A DNA stretch of 20,616 nucleotides from Bordetella parapertussis (lineage in GTDB: Bacteria; Pseudomonadota; Gammaproteobacteria; Burkholderiales; SG8-41), in contig CAMBSS010000072.1 in assembly GCA_945870465.1 (NCBI GenBank), forward strand, positions 1 to 20,616, in the 5' to 3' direction. The notes under the pieces were generated by a model, which worked only from the letters and a program-made list of their open reading frames with translations, ran no database searches and had not been told where the DNA came from. Positions within the stretch are counted from its first letter, which is position 1. Each line of letters opens with the position of its first letter. The position numbers were made by a program, and so were the translations under genes. This document shows, one piece after another, positions 15,003 to 20,616 of this stretch.

Positions 15003-16084
15003 GCGACCGCCACGGGAGCAAAGCGTTCGCTTCGCGTCTCGTGCGCACTCAGCACGGCGCGATCGACCTCCGGCCAATACCCGGGGCGCAGCACAATGCA
15101 ACCGTCTTCGAACGGCAGCGGGTTTGCGAGCAAACGCACCTTGGGCTTGAGAAAACCGTTCATGTCTCCCGCGCGGGCGAGAAAACCGCGCGATACGCAG
15201 GCTTCCACCCAGCACATGAGTTCGGTAGCGACGCCGTCGCCCAGGCAAATATCGAGGCCGCGGCTGCGCGCCAGCGTCATGGCACGTATTGCGCGCTCGA
15301 CGCCGCCGACACGCTTTAACTTGAGCTTTACCAGTTTGACCCCGTCGATGCCGGCCGCCCTGTTTATGTCGGCATCAGTGCGAATCGATTCGTCGAGCAT
15401 CAGGGGCACCGTGGAAACTTTGGCCACTGCGGTATTCGCCGCCCACTCGTCCGCCTCGCACGGCTGCTCGAACAAATCGATGCCGTCCGGGTTGAGGCTG
15501 GATGCAAACCGGCATCCCTGCGCCTCGTCGTAGCCGCGGTTGGCGTCGAGCGTAATGCGCGCGCGCCCCCGTGCCGCCGCCTGGATCAACGCTATGCGCG
15601 CGAGATCGTCGTCGACCTGCCAGCCGACTTTCCCTTTGAACGTGCGGTAGCCCTGCGCAAAGCGGGCATCGACTTCGGCTTCGATGTCCGCCTGGTTGGC
15701 GCCGGCAATCGGCACCAGGAGCGGTATGCGCGTCTCCACCTTGACTGCCAAAGCCGGGTGGCGCTCCAGCACCGCGAGCGCAGTCAAAATCGCACAGGAG
15801 GCGAACGGCGCGCTGTCAACTTCTCCGTCGACCAGCGACTTTGCTTCCGCCACAGTTTTGCCGAGCAGGCGCGCCGCGACTGTCCGGCAAAATTCCCACG
15901 CGCCGTCGGCGGTTTCAGCCGTGGAGCCGGCGGGAATATAAGCTTCGCCCCAGCCAGTATTGCCGTCAGTGTCGCGGACCTCGACAATGATGGGCTCGAA
16001 TTCCGTGTAGGTGCGGAACGACACCCGGTACGGTTTGGTGAGCGGCAATTTAAGCTGGCGCAGCGCGATTTCCTGGATAACCAT
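14999..16084 (-). CDS. Enolase-superfamily enzyme, muconate-lactonizing/dipeptide-epimerase subgroup
   Basis: 361 residues. Capping domain: KPYRVSFRTYTEFEPIIVEV and GWGEAYIPAGSTAET. Barrel: Lys150-x-Lys152 (FKGKVGW), metal ligands Asp180 (ITLDANRGY), Glu206 (LFEQPCE) and Asp231 (LMLDESI), and the opposite-face Lys255 (KLKLKRVGG). Spacing matches the MLE subgroup, which abstracts a proton alpha to a carboxylate and then epimerises, cycloisomerises or dehydrates. The eighth-strand block reads ICLGDGVATELMCWVEA, not the DxD signature I know from Ala-Glu epimerases, so I would not call it a dipeptide epimerase. It diverges from a Bug receptor across operator copy 2 and converges on the GntR gene, sharing CTAG with its stop. 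Confidence 0.88.
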   Translation of the reverse strand: MVIQEIALRQLKLPLTKPYRVSFRTYTEFEPIIVEVRDTDGNTGWGEAYIPAGSTAETADGAWEFCRTVAARLLGKTVAEAKSLVDGEVDSAPFASCAILTALAVLERHPALAVKVETRIPLLVPIAGANQADIEAEVDARFAQGYRTFKGKVGWQVDDDLARIALIQAAARGRARITLDANRGYDEAQGCRFASSLNPDGIDLFEQPCEADEWAANTAVAKVSTVPLMLDESIRTDADINRAAGIDGVKLVKLKLKRVGGVERAIRAMTLARSRGLDICLGDGVATELMCWVEACVSRGFLARAGDMNGFLKPKVRLLANPLPFEDGCIVLRPGYWPEVDRAVLSAHETRSERFAPVAVA

Positions 16085-16110
16085 GGTCTCGTTGGTGCAA
16101 GTGGTAACAG

Positions 16111-16138
16111 TTGATAAAAAAGCTTACTTGCGTATCAT
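16111..16138 (+). promoter_or_regulatory. Sigma-70-type promoter of the Bug receptor gene
   Basis: TTGATA (16111-16116), 16-base spacer, TATCAT (16133-16138): each box has five of six consensus bases. Start expected near 16145, giving a leader of about 55 nt. The -10 box lies inside the predicted operator, which implies repression. Confidence 0.6.
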
Positions 16139-16154
16139 ACGTATGACTTGCAAG
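16127..16154. promoter_or_regulatory. Predicted GntR operator, copy 2 (28-bp interrupted palindrome)
   Basis: CTTGC, 3 bases, TCATACGTATGA (perfect 12-bp palindrome, 16135-16146), 3 bases, GCAAG, all centred at 16140.5. The inner CGTATCATACGTATGAC (16131-16147) matches copy 1 at 14191-14207 in 14 of 17 bases. It lies between the divergent enolase-type and Bug genes and covers the -10 box of the latter. Confidence 0.7.
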
Positions 16155-16198
16155 ATACAACAAATACAACAGTCCGACAACCCGGAGGAGGTTTTTAC

Positions 16199-17155
16199 GT
16201 GAGGTTCATCGTCAATGCGGCCCTGCTCGCTCTCGCTGTGCTGCCCGGTCCGCTGCACGCCGACAACTACCCGACGCGCCCGGTACGCGTCATCATTCCG
16301 TTCGCCGCCGGCGGCACCTTTGATCTCGTCGGACGCGTCGTCGCGCAAAAGCTTGGCGAATTGTGGGGACAACAGGTGGTCGCCGATAACCGGCCCGGCG
16401 GCGCCACGCTGATCGCGTCCGAACTGGTGGCAAAGTCGAACCCGGACGGCCATACGATTTATTTGTCGCCCAATTCACTGGCGGCCAATCCGTCGCTGCA
16501 CGCCAAGTTGCCTTATGCGCAACGCGACCTGCAGCCCGTCGTGCTGGTCGCCGCCCAACCCATGGCGCTCGGCGCCCATCCGACTTTCAAGGCGAAATCG
16601 ATCAAGGAATTGATCGACATGGCGAAGGCGGCACCCGGCGGACTCAATTACGGCACGGCCGGCATCGGCAGCGGCGGCTATCTCGCCGGCGAGATTTTCA
16701 AACTGGCGGCCGGCATCGACGTCGTCCACATCAGCTACAAAGGCGGCAACGTGGCGATGATCGAGGTGATGGCCAACCAGATCAATCTGGTCATGACCGG
16801 GCTGCCCAACCTGCTGCCGCAATACAAGGCCGGCAAACTGAAAATACTGGCGGTCACCGACGGCAAACGTTCGGCCGTCGCCAAGGAGATCCCGGCCATC
16901 AGCGAAACGGTGCCCGGTTATGAATTCCGCAACTGGTTCGGCCTTATCGTGGCGCGCGGCACGCCTGCACCACTCATCCGGCGCATCAACGCCGACGTAA
17001 ACCGGATTCTCGACACCGGCGATACACGCCAACGCCTGCTCGACCAGGGTTTCGAGGTGATCGGCGGAACCACGGAAGAATTCGATCGCGTCATCAGGGA
17101 AGACACGGTAAAGTTCGCGAAAGTGCTCAAGGGCGCGGAGAATCGTGCCAACTGA
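16199..17155 (+). CDS. TctC/Bug-family periplasmic solute receptor
   Basis: 318 residues from GTG 16199. GGAGGAGG (16184-16191) ends 7 bases upstream, and this start gives a good signal peptide (Arg n-region, FIVNAALLALAVLPG, cleavage at LHA). The frame extends upstream to 16148 but into the operator, so the earlier start is rejected. Family marks: NYPTRPVRVIIPFAAGGTFD, GQQVVADNRPGGATLIASE, DVVHISYKGGNVAMIEVM, LKILAVTDGKRSAVAKEIP, FAKVLKGA. It captures an unknown anion. Promoter and operator place it under the same control as the dioxygenase, GntR and enolase-type genes, so its ligand is probably their substrate (inference). No membrane transporter genes are adjacent. Confidence 0.9.
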   Translation: MRFIVNAALLALAVLPGPLHADNYPTRPVRVIIPFAAGGTFDLVGRVVAQKLGELWGQQVVADNRPGGATLIASELVAKSNPDGHTIYLSPNSLAANPSLHAKLPYAQRDLQPVVLVAAQPMALGAHPTFKAKSIKELIDMAKAAPGGLNYGTAGIGSGGYLAGEIFKLAAGIDVVHISYKGGNVAMIEVMANQINLVMTGLPNLLPQYKAGKLKILAVTDGKRSAVAKEIPAISETVPGYEFRNWFGLIVARGTPAPLIRRINADVNRILDTGDTRQRLLDQGFEVIGGTTEEFDRVIREDTVKFAKVLKGAENRAN

Positions 17156-17170
17156 CCCCGAAGTGCAGTC

Positions 17171-17176
17171 TAAAAT
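17171..17176 (+). promoter_or_regulatory. Possible -10 box giving a leaderless DUF3301 transcript
   Basis: TAAAAT lies 6 bases before ATG 17183, so transcription would begin at or next to the start codon, and no Shine-Dalgarno is present. No good -35 is seen. Readthrough from the Bug gene, which ends 27 bases before that ATG, is the alternative. Confidence 0.35.
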
Positions 17177-17182
17177 GGCGTG

Positions 17183-17515
17183 ATGCCCATCTTCGAAATT
17201 TTCAGCCTGCTCGCACTTGCCGCCATCGGGTGGCTGTGGCTCGACAGCCTGAAAGCGCGCGAAGTCGCCATGCGCGCCGCGCGCGCGGCATGTTCAGCCG
17301 ACGGCTTGCTGCTGCTCGACGACACGGTGGCGATCGCCCACCTGAAACCGGTGCGCGACGATGACGGCCACGTCAAACTCCAGCGCGCTTACGGTTTCGA
17401 ATACAGCGATACCGGCAACAACCGGCTTCAAGGCAGCATCGTTTTACTCGGCCACCGCGTTACCCTGCTCAACGTGGGGCTGCGCCTGCCGCCGGAAGTG
17501 CGCACTTTGCATTAG
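17183..17515 (+). CDS. DUF3301-family membrane-anchored protein
   Basis: 110 residues from ATG 17183 (GTG 17180 is possible). One membrane helix at the N-terminus (FEIFSLLALAAIGWLWL) is followed by DSLKAREVAMRAARAACSADGLLLLDDTVAI and YGFEYSDTGNNRLQGSIVLLGHRVTLLNVG. The blocks ARAAC, LLLDDTVA and FEYSDTG...R..G.i.l.G..v are those I know from DUF3301, a conserved proteobacterial family of unknown role. The bulk should face the cytoplasm. No catalytic residues are evident. It lies between the Bug gene and an amidohydrolase, probably by chance rather than function, as this looks like a housekeeping-type orphan. Confidence 0.8.
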   Translation: MPIFEIFSLLALAAIGWLWLDSLKAREVAMRAARAACSADGLLLLDDTVAIAHLKPVRDDDGHVKLQRAYGFEYSDTGNNRLQGSIVLLGHRVTLLNVGLRLPPEVRTLH

Positions 17516-17548
17516 CGTTGCCGACAAAAAAATAGAAGGAAATCCGCC

Positions 17549-18553
17549 ATGGCCAAAACCAGGCGCGTCGACGTGCACAGCCACGTGTTCCCGCGCGAAA
17601 TGTTCGACCTGATACGGGCGCGCCCGCACGACTACGGCATGCATTTCGCGAATACGCCGGCCGGCGAGAAACTCCTGCGCGAAGACGGCCATGCGACTCC
17701 GCTGTTCGACGAATTTTTCGATGCCGATGCAAAGGTCGCGGGCATGGACCGCAAGGGCCTCGACATTTCGGTGATCTCGCCGACGCCGATGATTTATTTT
17801 TACAATCTCGATGCCGACCGCGCGGCCACCGCAACGCGCGTGACCAACGACGGTGTGGCCAACATGGTGGCGAAACGTTCCGACCGCTTGCGCGGTATGG
17901 CGACGCTGCCGATGCAGAACACGGACGCCGCGGTTGCTGAACTCGAGCGCGTCGTCAAAGAACACGGTTTCCGCGCAATTGAACTCGGCTGCACTATAGT
18001 CGGCGATCAGCTTGCCGAAAAACGCTACCGCCCGGTGTTGAAACGCGCGCAGGAGCTGAAGGTTTTCATTTTCACGCACCCGCATTTCACGGGCGACCGC
18101 TGCGGCCTTGAACCCTACTATCTCTCCAATCTGGTCGGCTTTCCGCTGGATACGGTGACCATGGCGGCGCACCTGATGTTCAGCGGCGCACTCGACGAGT
18201 TGCCGGACCTGCGGATCGTGCTCGCCCACGGCGGCGGCTACCTGCCGTACCAGATCGGCCGGCTTGCCCATGGCTACGCAGTGCGCAAAGAGCCGCACGC
18301 ACATAAAGCATCATCGCCGCGCGACCTGCTGCGCCGTTTTTACTTCGACGCGCTTACCCACGACGACAAAGCCCTGGCTTTTCTGATCGAGCAGGTCGGC
18401 GCGGACCGCGTGACCCTCGGCACCGATGCGCCGTTCGACATGGGCGAGGAAAATCCGCTCGCGCGACTCGACACCGTGCCGGGGTTGAGCGCCGCCGACC
18501 GCGATCGCGTGCTCGGATTGAACGCCTTGGGACTGCTCGGCGAGAACGCTTAG
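17549..18553 (+). CDS. Amidohydrolase-superfamily protein, ACMSD-like
   Basis: 334 residues, ATG with GAAGGAAA seven to eight bases upstream. Metal site: His10-x-His12 (VDVHSHVFP), His177 (FIFTHPHF), His227 (IVLAHGGGYLPYQIGRL) and Asp293 (LGTDAPFDMG), the arrangement of aminocarboxymuconate-semialdehyde decarboxylase and related gamma-resorcylate/5-carboxyvanillate decarboxylases and hydrolases. Conserved framework: FDADAKVAGMDRKGLDISVISPTP and RLRGMATLPMQNTDAAVAELERVV. Likely a Zn/Mn-dependent decarboxylase or hydrolase of an aromatic or dienoic acid; the exact substrate cannot be read. It lies 33 bases after the DUF3301 gene and may belong with the upstream carboxylate module, though no operator copy was found in front of it. 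Confidence 0.9.
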   Translation: MAKTRRVDVHSHVFPREMFDLIRARPHDYGMHFANTPAGEKLLREDGHATPLFDEFFDADAKVAGMDRKGLDISVISPTPMIYFYNLDADRAATATRVTNDGVANMVAKRSDRLRGMATLPMQNTDAAVAELERVVKEHGFRAIELGCTIVGDQLAEKRYRPVLKRAQELKVFIFTHPHFTGDRCGLEPYYLSNLVGFPLDTVTMAAHLMFSGALDELPDLRIVLAHGGGYLPYQIGRLAHGYAVRKEPHAHKASSPRDLLRRFYFDALTHDDKALAFLIEQVGADRVTLGTDAPFDMGEENPLARLDTVPGLSAADRDRVLGLNALGLLGENA

Positions 18554-18589
18554 CCTGCCCTACTCGCCCTTGATGCCGGCCCGCCGCCC

Positions 18590-18955
18590 TTGTACGGAAT
18601 ATGCACCCAGCGGGGTGCCCGTCATCTACTGATAATGACGCAGGAACTGATCGCGAACATGCTGGGAGTGCGCCGTGAAGGCGTGACCGAAGCTGCCGGC
18701 AAATTGCAGGTCGACGGCGTGATTCAGTACAGCCGCGGCCACATCAAGGTGCTGGCCCGCGGAAAATTGGAAGCGCGCGTCTGCGAATGCTACCAAGTGG
18801 TGAAACAAGAGTTCGGCCGCTTGCTGGTCTATTGCGGCGACGTGGCTTTCGTTGCGGCACTTAGGTCGTGCATAAAGCGCGCGTTTGCCGACCATGGGCC
18901 CGTGGCCAGCCGAAAAAACGAAACCAGAGTTGGGAAATCGACATTAAGGCGTTGA
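18590..18955 (+). pseudogene. Remnant of a Crp/Fnr-type regulator (HTH_Crp part only)
   Basis: Only about 65 residues are recognisable (roughly 18632-18825): MTQELIANMLGVRREGVTEAA is the Crp-type helix-turn-helix, followed by KLQVDGVIQYSRGHIKVL and LEARVCECYQVVKQEFGRLL, the usual C-terminus of this Burkholderiales regulator family. The roughly 150-residue cyclic-nucleotide-like sensor domain is missing; sequence before it (MYGICTQRGAR) and after LLVY is unrelated. Full family members are about 230 residues. ATG 18635 could start a stand-alone DNA-binding peptide, but no ribosome site precedes it. Its tail overlaps the -35 box of the glycine-riboswitch promoter. Most likely a decayed fragment left by a rearrangement. 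Confidence 0.75.
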
Positions 18956-18981
18956 CCCCGGCGGCCCAAAGCCTGTAAAAT
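18952..18981 (+). promoter_or_regulatory. Promoter of the glycine riboswitch-dadA unit
   Basis: TTGACC (18952-18957), 18-base spacer, TAAAAT (18976-18981). Start expected near 18988, just before the GNRA hairpin and first aptamer. Confidence 0.6.
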
Positions 18982-18994
18982 TTTTATGCAAGTT

Positions 18995-19010
18995 GCTGGC
19001 GAAAGCCAGC
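18995..19010 (+). promoter_or_regulatory. GNRA-capped hairpin in the riboswitch leader
   Basis: GCTGGC-GAAA-GCCAGC: a perfect 6-bp stem with a GAAA tetraloop, 3 bases before aptamer I. It sits at the 5' end of the predicted transcript and could protect it, or dock into the aptamer as GNRA loops do. Confidence 0.55.
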
Positions 19011-19013
19011 GGG

Positions 19014-19199
19014 ACATCGGGAGAGACCTCTCGATATCGTCAGGCGCCGAAGGAGCAACCACCCCGGAAACTCTCAGGCCAAAGGACCGATGTTCCAGTT
19101 CGCACTCTGAAGAGAACCTGGGTTCGTCACCCGAGGGACACCGAAGGAGCAAGCAACGCATGTAGCCCGCGTTGCGAATCTCTCAGGTCCAGAACAGAG
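19014..19199 (+). ncRNA. Tandem glycine riboswitch (gcvT element, two aptamers)
   Basis: Aptamer I spans 19014-19093: closing stem ACATCGG/CCGATGT, then GAGAG, the core CGCCGAAGGAGCAA, ACTCTCAGG and GGAC. Aptamer II spans 19105-19199: closing stem CTCTG/CAGAG, GAAGAGAA, core ACACCGAAGGAGCAA, ATCTCTCAGG. An 11-base linker joins them. These are the hallmark blocks of the glycine riboswitch, which binds glycine and usually activates glycine-catabolic or transport genes. Aptamer II departs from the norm: the GGAC after CTCTCAGG reads GAAC (19192-19195). The element is followed by a DadA-like dehydrogenase 61 bases later, an arrangement in keeping with glycine/D-amino acid oxidation. Confidence 0.95.
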
Positions 19200-19250
19200 G
19201 GGGTGTCTGCATGCATGTGCATGAGATTACTTCCCTACGACGTTCTGGAG
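19188..19250 (+). promoter_or_regulatory. Predicted expression platform: aptamer II strand pairs with the dadA Shine-Dalgarno
   Basis: TCCAGAAC (19188-19195) at the 3' side of aptamer II is the exact reverse complement of GTTCTGGA (19242-19249), which contains most of the dadA ribosome site GGAG (19247-19250). Ligand-bound aptamer II would use the first strand itself and leave the ribosome site free, predicting translation ON with glycine. A T-tract terminator is not visible here. Confidence 0.55.
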
Positions 19251-19260
19251 CTTGTCAATC

Positions 19261-20571
19261 ATGCAATCAATTGCTGTAATTGGCGCCGGCATTACCGGCG
19301 TCACGACCGCTTACGCCCTCGCAAAGCGCGGCTACAAAGTGACGATCTTCGATAAGAATCGATACGCCGCCATGGAGACATCGTTTGCCAACGGTGGGCA
19401 GTTGTCGGCGTCCAATGCGGAAGTGTGGAATCACTGGTCAACAGTCTTCAAAGGCCTCAAGTGGATGCTTAAGGGGAATGCTCCTCTCTTGATCAATCCA
19501 AAGCCGAGCTGGCACAAAATCTCCTGGTTTTTGGAGTTCATGGCCGCCATACCCCAGTACCGCAACAACACCATCCAGACCGCACGCCTTGCTATTGCGG
19601 CGCGCGACCATCTTTTTGCGTGGGCGTCCCGGGAAGGCATCGAGTTTGACGCCCGGCAAGAGGGTATTCTTCATTTCTATCGGGATAAGGGCGCGTATGA
19701 CCACGCCGCGACAGTCTCGGAATTACTGGCCAAAGGGGGCCTCAAACGGCGGCCCGTGACGCCGGAAGAGATGCAGGCCATAGAGCCGACGTTGAAGGGC
19801 GACTATTACGGGGGGTTCTACACCCCGAGCGATTCCTCGGGGGATATTCACAAGTTCACGCAGGGTCTGGCAGACGCCGGGGCAAGGTGTGGCGTGCAGA
19901 ACCTGTTCGAACATCAAATCCACACTGTAAAAGAGAGCGGCGATGGAGTGCGTATTTCCGGAACCTGCCGCCAGATTGCGTTTGACTACTCCTTTGATGG
20001 CCTGGTTGTCTGTGCAGGTATCGTTAGCCGTTCGATTGCGGCCTCGCTTGGTGATCGGTTGAATGTTTATCCCGTCAAAGGATATTCCATTACCGTTAAC
20101 CTGCTCGACCTATCCAGTCAGGCAGCGGCTCCGACAGTCAGCCTGCTTGATGACGCAACAAAGCTTGTAGCCAGTCGCCTTGGTGTAGACCGATTCAGAG
20201 TCGCAGGTAGCGCGGAATTCAATGGCGCCAACAATGACATTCGCGCCGATCGAATTCGGCCGCTTCTGGACTGGGTACATGGCTGCTTCCCTGAAATTAA
20301 TACTCGCAGCGTTGTTCCGTGGGCCGGTTTGCGCCCCATGATGCCGAATCTCATGCCGCGCGTCGGCCCAGGAAAATCGCCACGTGTTTTCTACAATACG
20401 GGGCATGGACATTTGGGCTGGACGCTTTCCGCGGCTACGGCAGAACTCGTCGCCGGCATGGTGGACCAAAGGGCTCGAGGGGCCCGCACGTTTGTCGACA
20501 TACCGGTTGCTTCAAAGGCCAAGTCTCCTGACATGGGCGGCGGCCGCGCGAAGCCGGACCTTGTCTCATAG
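19261..20571 (+). CDS. dadA: D-amino acid dehydrogenase (DadA-like FAD oxidoreductase)
   Basis: 436 residues from ATG 19261, GGAG 10 bases upstream; the in-frame TTG 19252 is less likely. FAD site: IAVIGAGITGVTTAYAL with Gly8-x-Gly10-x-x-Gly13 and Asp31 at the end of strand two. Then ETSFANGGQLSASNAEVWNH, a DadA signature, YTPSDSSGDIHKFTQGLA, LVVCAGIVSRSIAASLG, YPVKGYSITV and the C-terminal NTGHGHLGWTLSAATAELVAGMV. It oxidatively deaminates a D-amino acid or glycine and passes electrons to the membrane quinone pool, acting on the inner face. The glycine riboswitch implies induction by glycine, so glycine or a D-amino acid metabolised with it may be the true substrate. Codon use is less GC-biased than in the other genes here, consistent with transfer. 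No racemase gene follows before the window ends; 20572-20616 shows nothing. Confidence 0.92.
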   Translation: MQSIAVIGAGITGVTTAYALAKRGYKVTIFDKNRYAAMETSFANGGQLSASNAEVWNHWSTVFKGLKWMLKGNAPLLINPKPSWHKISWFLEFMAAIPQYRNNTIQTARLAIAARDHLFAWASREGIEFDARQEGILHFYRDKGAYDHAATVSELLAKGGLKRRPVTPEEMQAIEPTLKGDYYGGFYTPSDSSGDIHKFTQGLADAGARCGVQNLFEHQIHTVKESGDGVRISGTCRQIAFDYSFDGLVVCAGIVSRSIAASLGDRLNVYPVKGYSITVNLLDLSSQAAAPTVSLLDDATKLVASRLGVDRFRVAGSAEFNGANNDIRADRIRPLLDWVHGCFPEINTRSVVPWAGLRPMMPNLMPRVGPGKSPRVFYNTGHGHLGWTLSAATAELVAGMVDQRARGARTFVDIPVASKAKSPDMGGGRAKPDLVS

Positions 20572-20616
20572 ACGAAATTTGCGATCGCAAACTCGGTGAG
20601 CTTCCCTCTGTTTTTC

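Noticed and set aside
14999..16084. Specific call as L-Ala-D/L-Glu epimerase
   Set aside because: The catalytic lysines and metal ligands fit the subgroup, but the eighth-strand segment does not show the DxD motif expected for dipeptide epimerases.
16148..16198. Upstream ATG start for the fourth Bug receptor
   Set aside because: It would remove the signal-peptide start, lies next to the promoter and operator, and lacks a ribosome site; GTG 16199 has GGAGGAGG.

Overview
The window is a GC-rich chromosomal stretch that looks betaproteobacterial, most likely Burkholderiales. Pointers are four separate TctC/Bug-type solute receptors (one partial) in about 17 kb, a leaderless-looking family-3 binding protein of a type I associate with Burkholderiales, a class II (B12-dependent) ribonucleotide reductase, a DUF3301 protein, and a tandem glycine riboswitch in front of a DadA-like dehydrogenase. 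Species cannot be named from the sequence alone.

Layout. 1-1686 (+): tail of a Bug receptor, then a VOC/methylmalonyl-CoA-epimerase-like protein coupled by a GTGA overlap to a second Bug receptor. 1744-4178 (+): a two-gene envelope operon, a secreted papain-type protease with a proline-rich stalk and a DUF4384-like end, overlapping (ATGA) an OmpA-like peptidoglycan-binding protein. 4184-8165 (-): a probable operon read from pssA (broken by one base) through an M32 carboxypeptidase and a family-3 binding protein without signal peptide to a third Bug receptor, again with a GTGA overlap. 8166-8404 is a divergent control region with an FNR-type box and a structured leader. 8405-13260 (+): class II ribonucleotide reductase, aldo/keto reductase, a 77-residue RRM-like protein and an orphan prepilin.

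13279-17155 is the most coherent accessory module. A TauD-like dioxygenase diverges from a GntR/UTRA regulator, and an enolase-superfamily enzyme diverges from a fourth Bug receptor. Both divergent promoters carry the same 17-bp palindromic operator (14 of 17 bases identical), which in the second case sits on a good -10 box. I infer one GntR-controlled regulon for uptake and oxidation/isomerisation of an unknown carboxylate. A DUF3301 protein and an ACMSD-like amidohydrolase follow.

18554-20616 differs in character: a truncated Crp-type regulator remnant, then promoter, GNRA-capped hairpin, two glycine aptamers and a DadA-like FAD dehydrogenase with less GC-biased codon use. The 3' strand of the second aptamer is perfectly complementary over 8 bases to the dadA Shine-Dalgarno region, which suggests a translational ON switch. 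No rRNA, tRNA, insertion sequence, CRISPR array or origin was seen, and no gene-free stretch exceeds about 300 bases apart from the riboswitch region, which is described.
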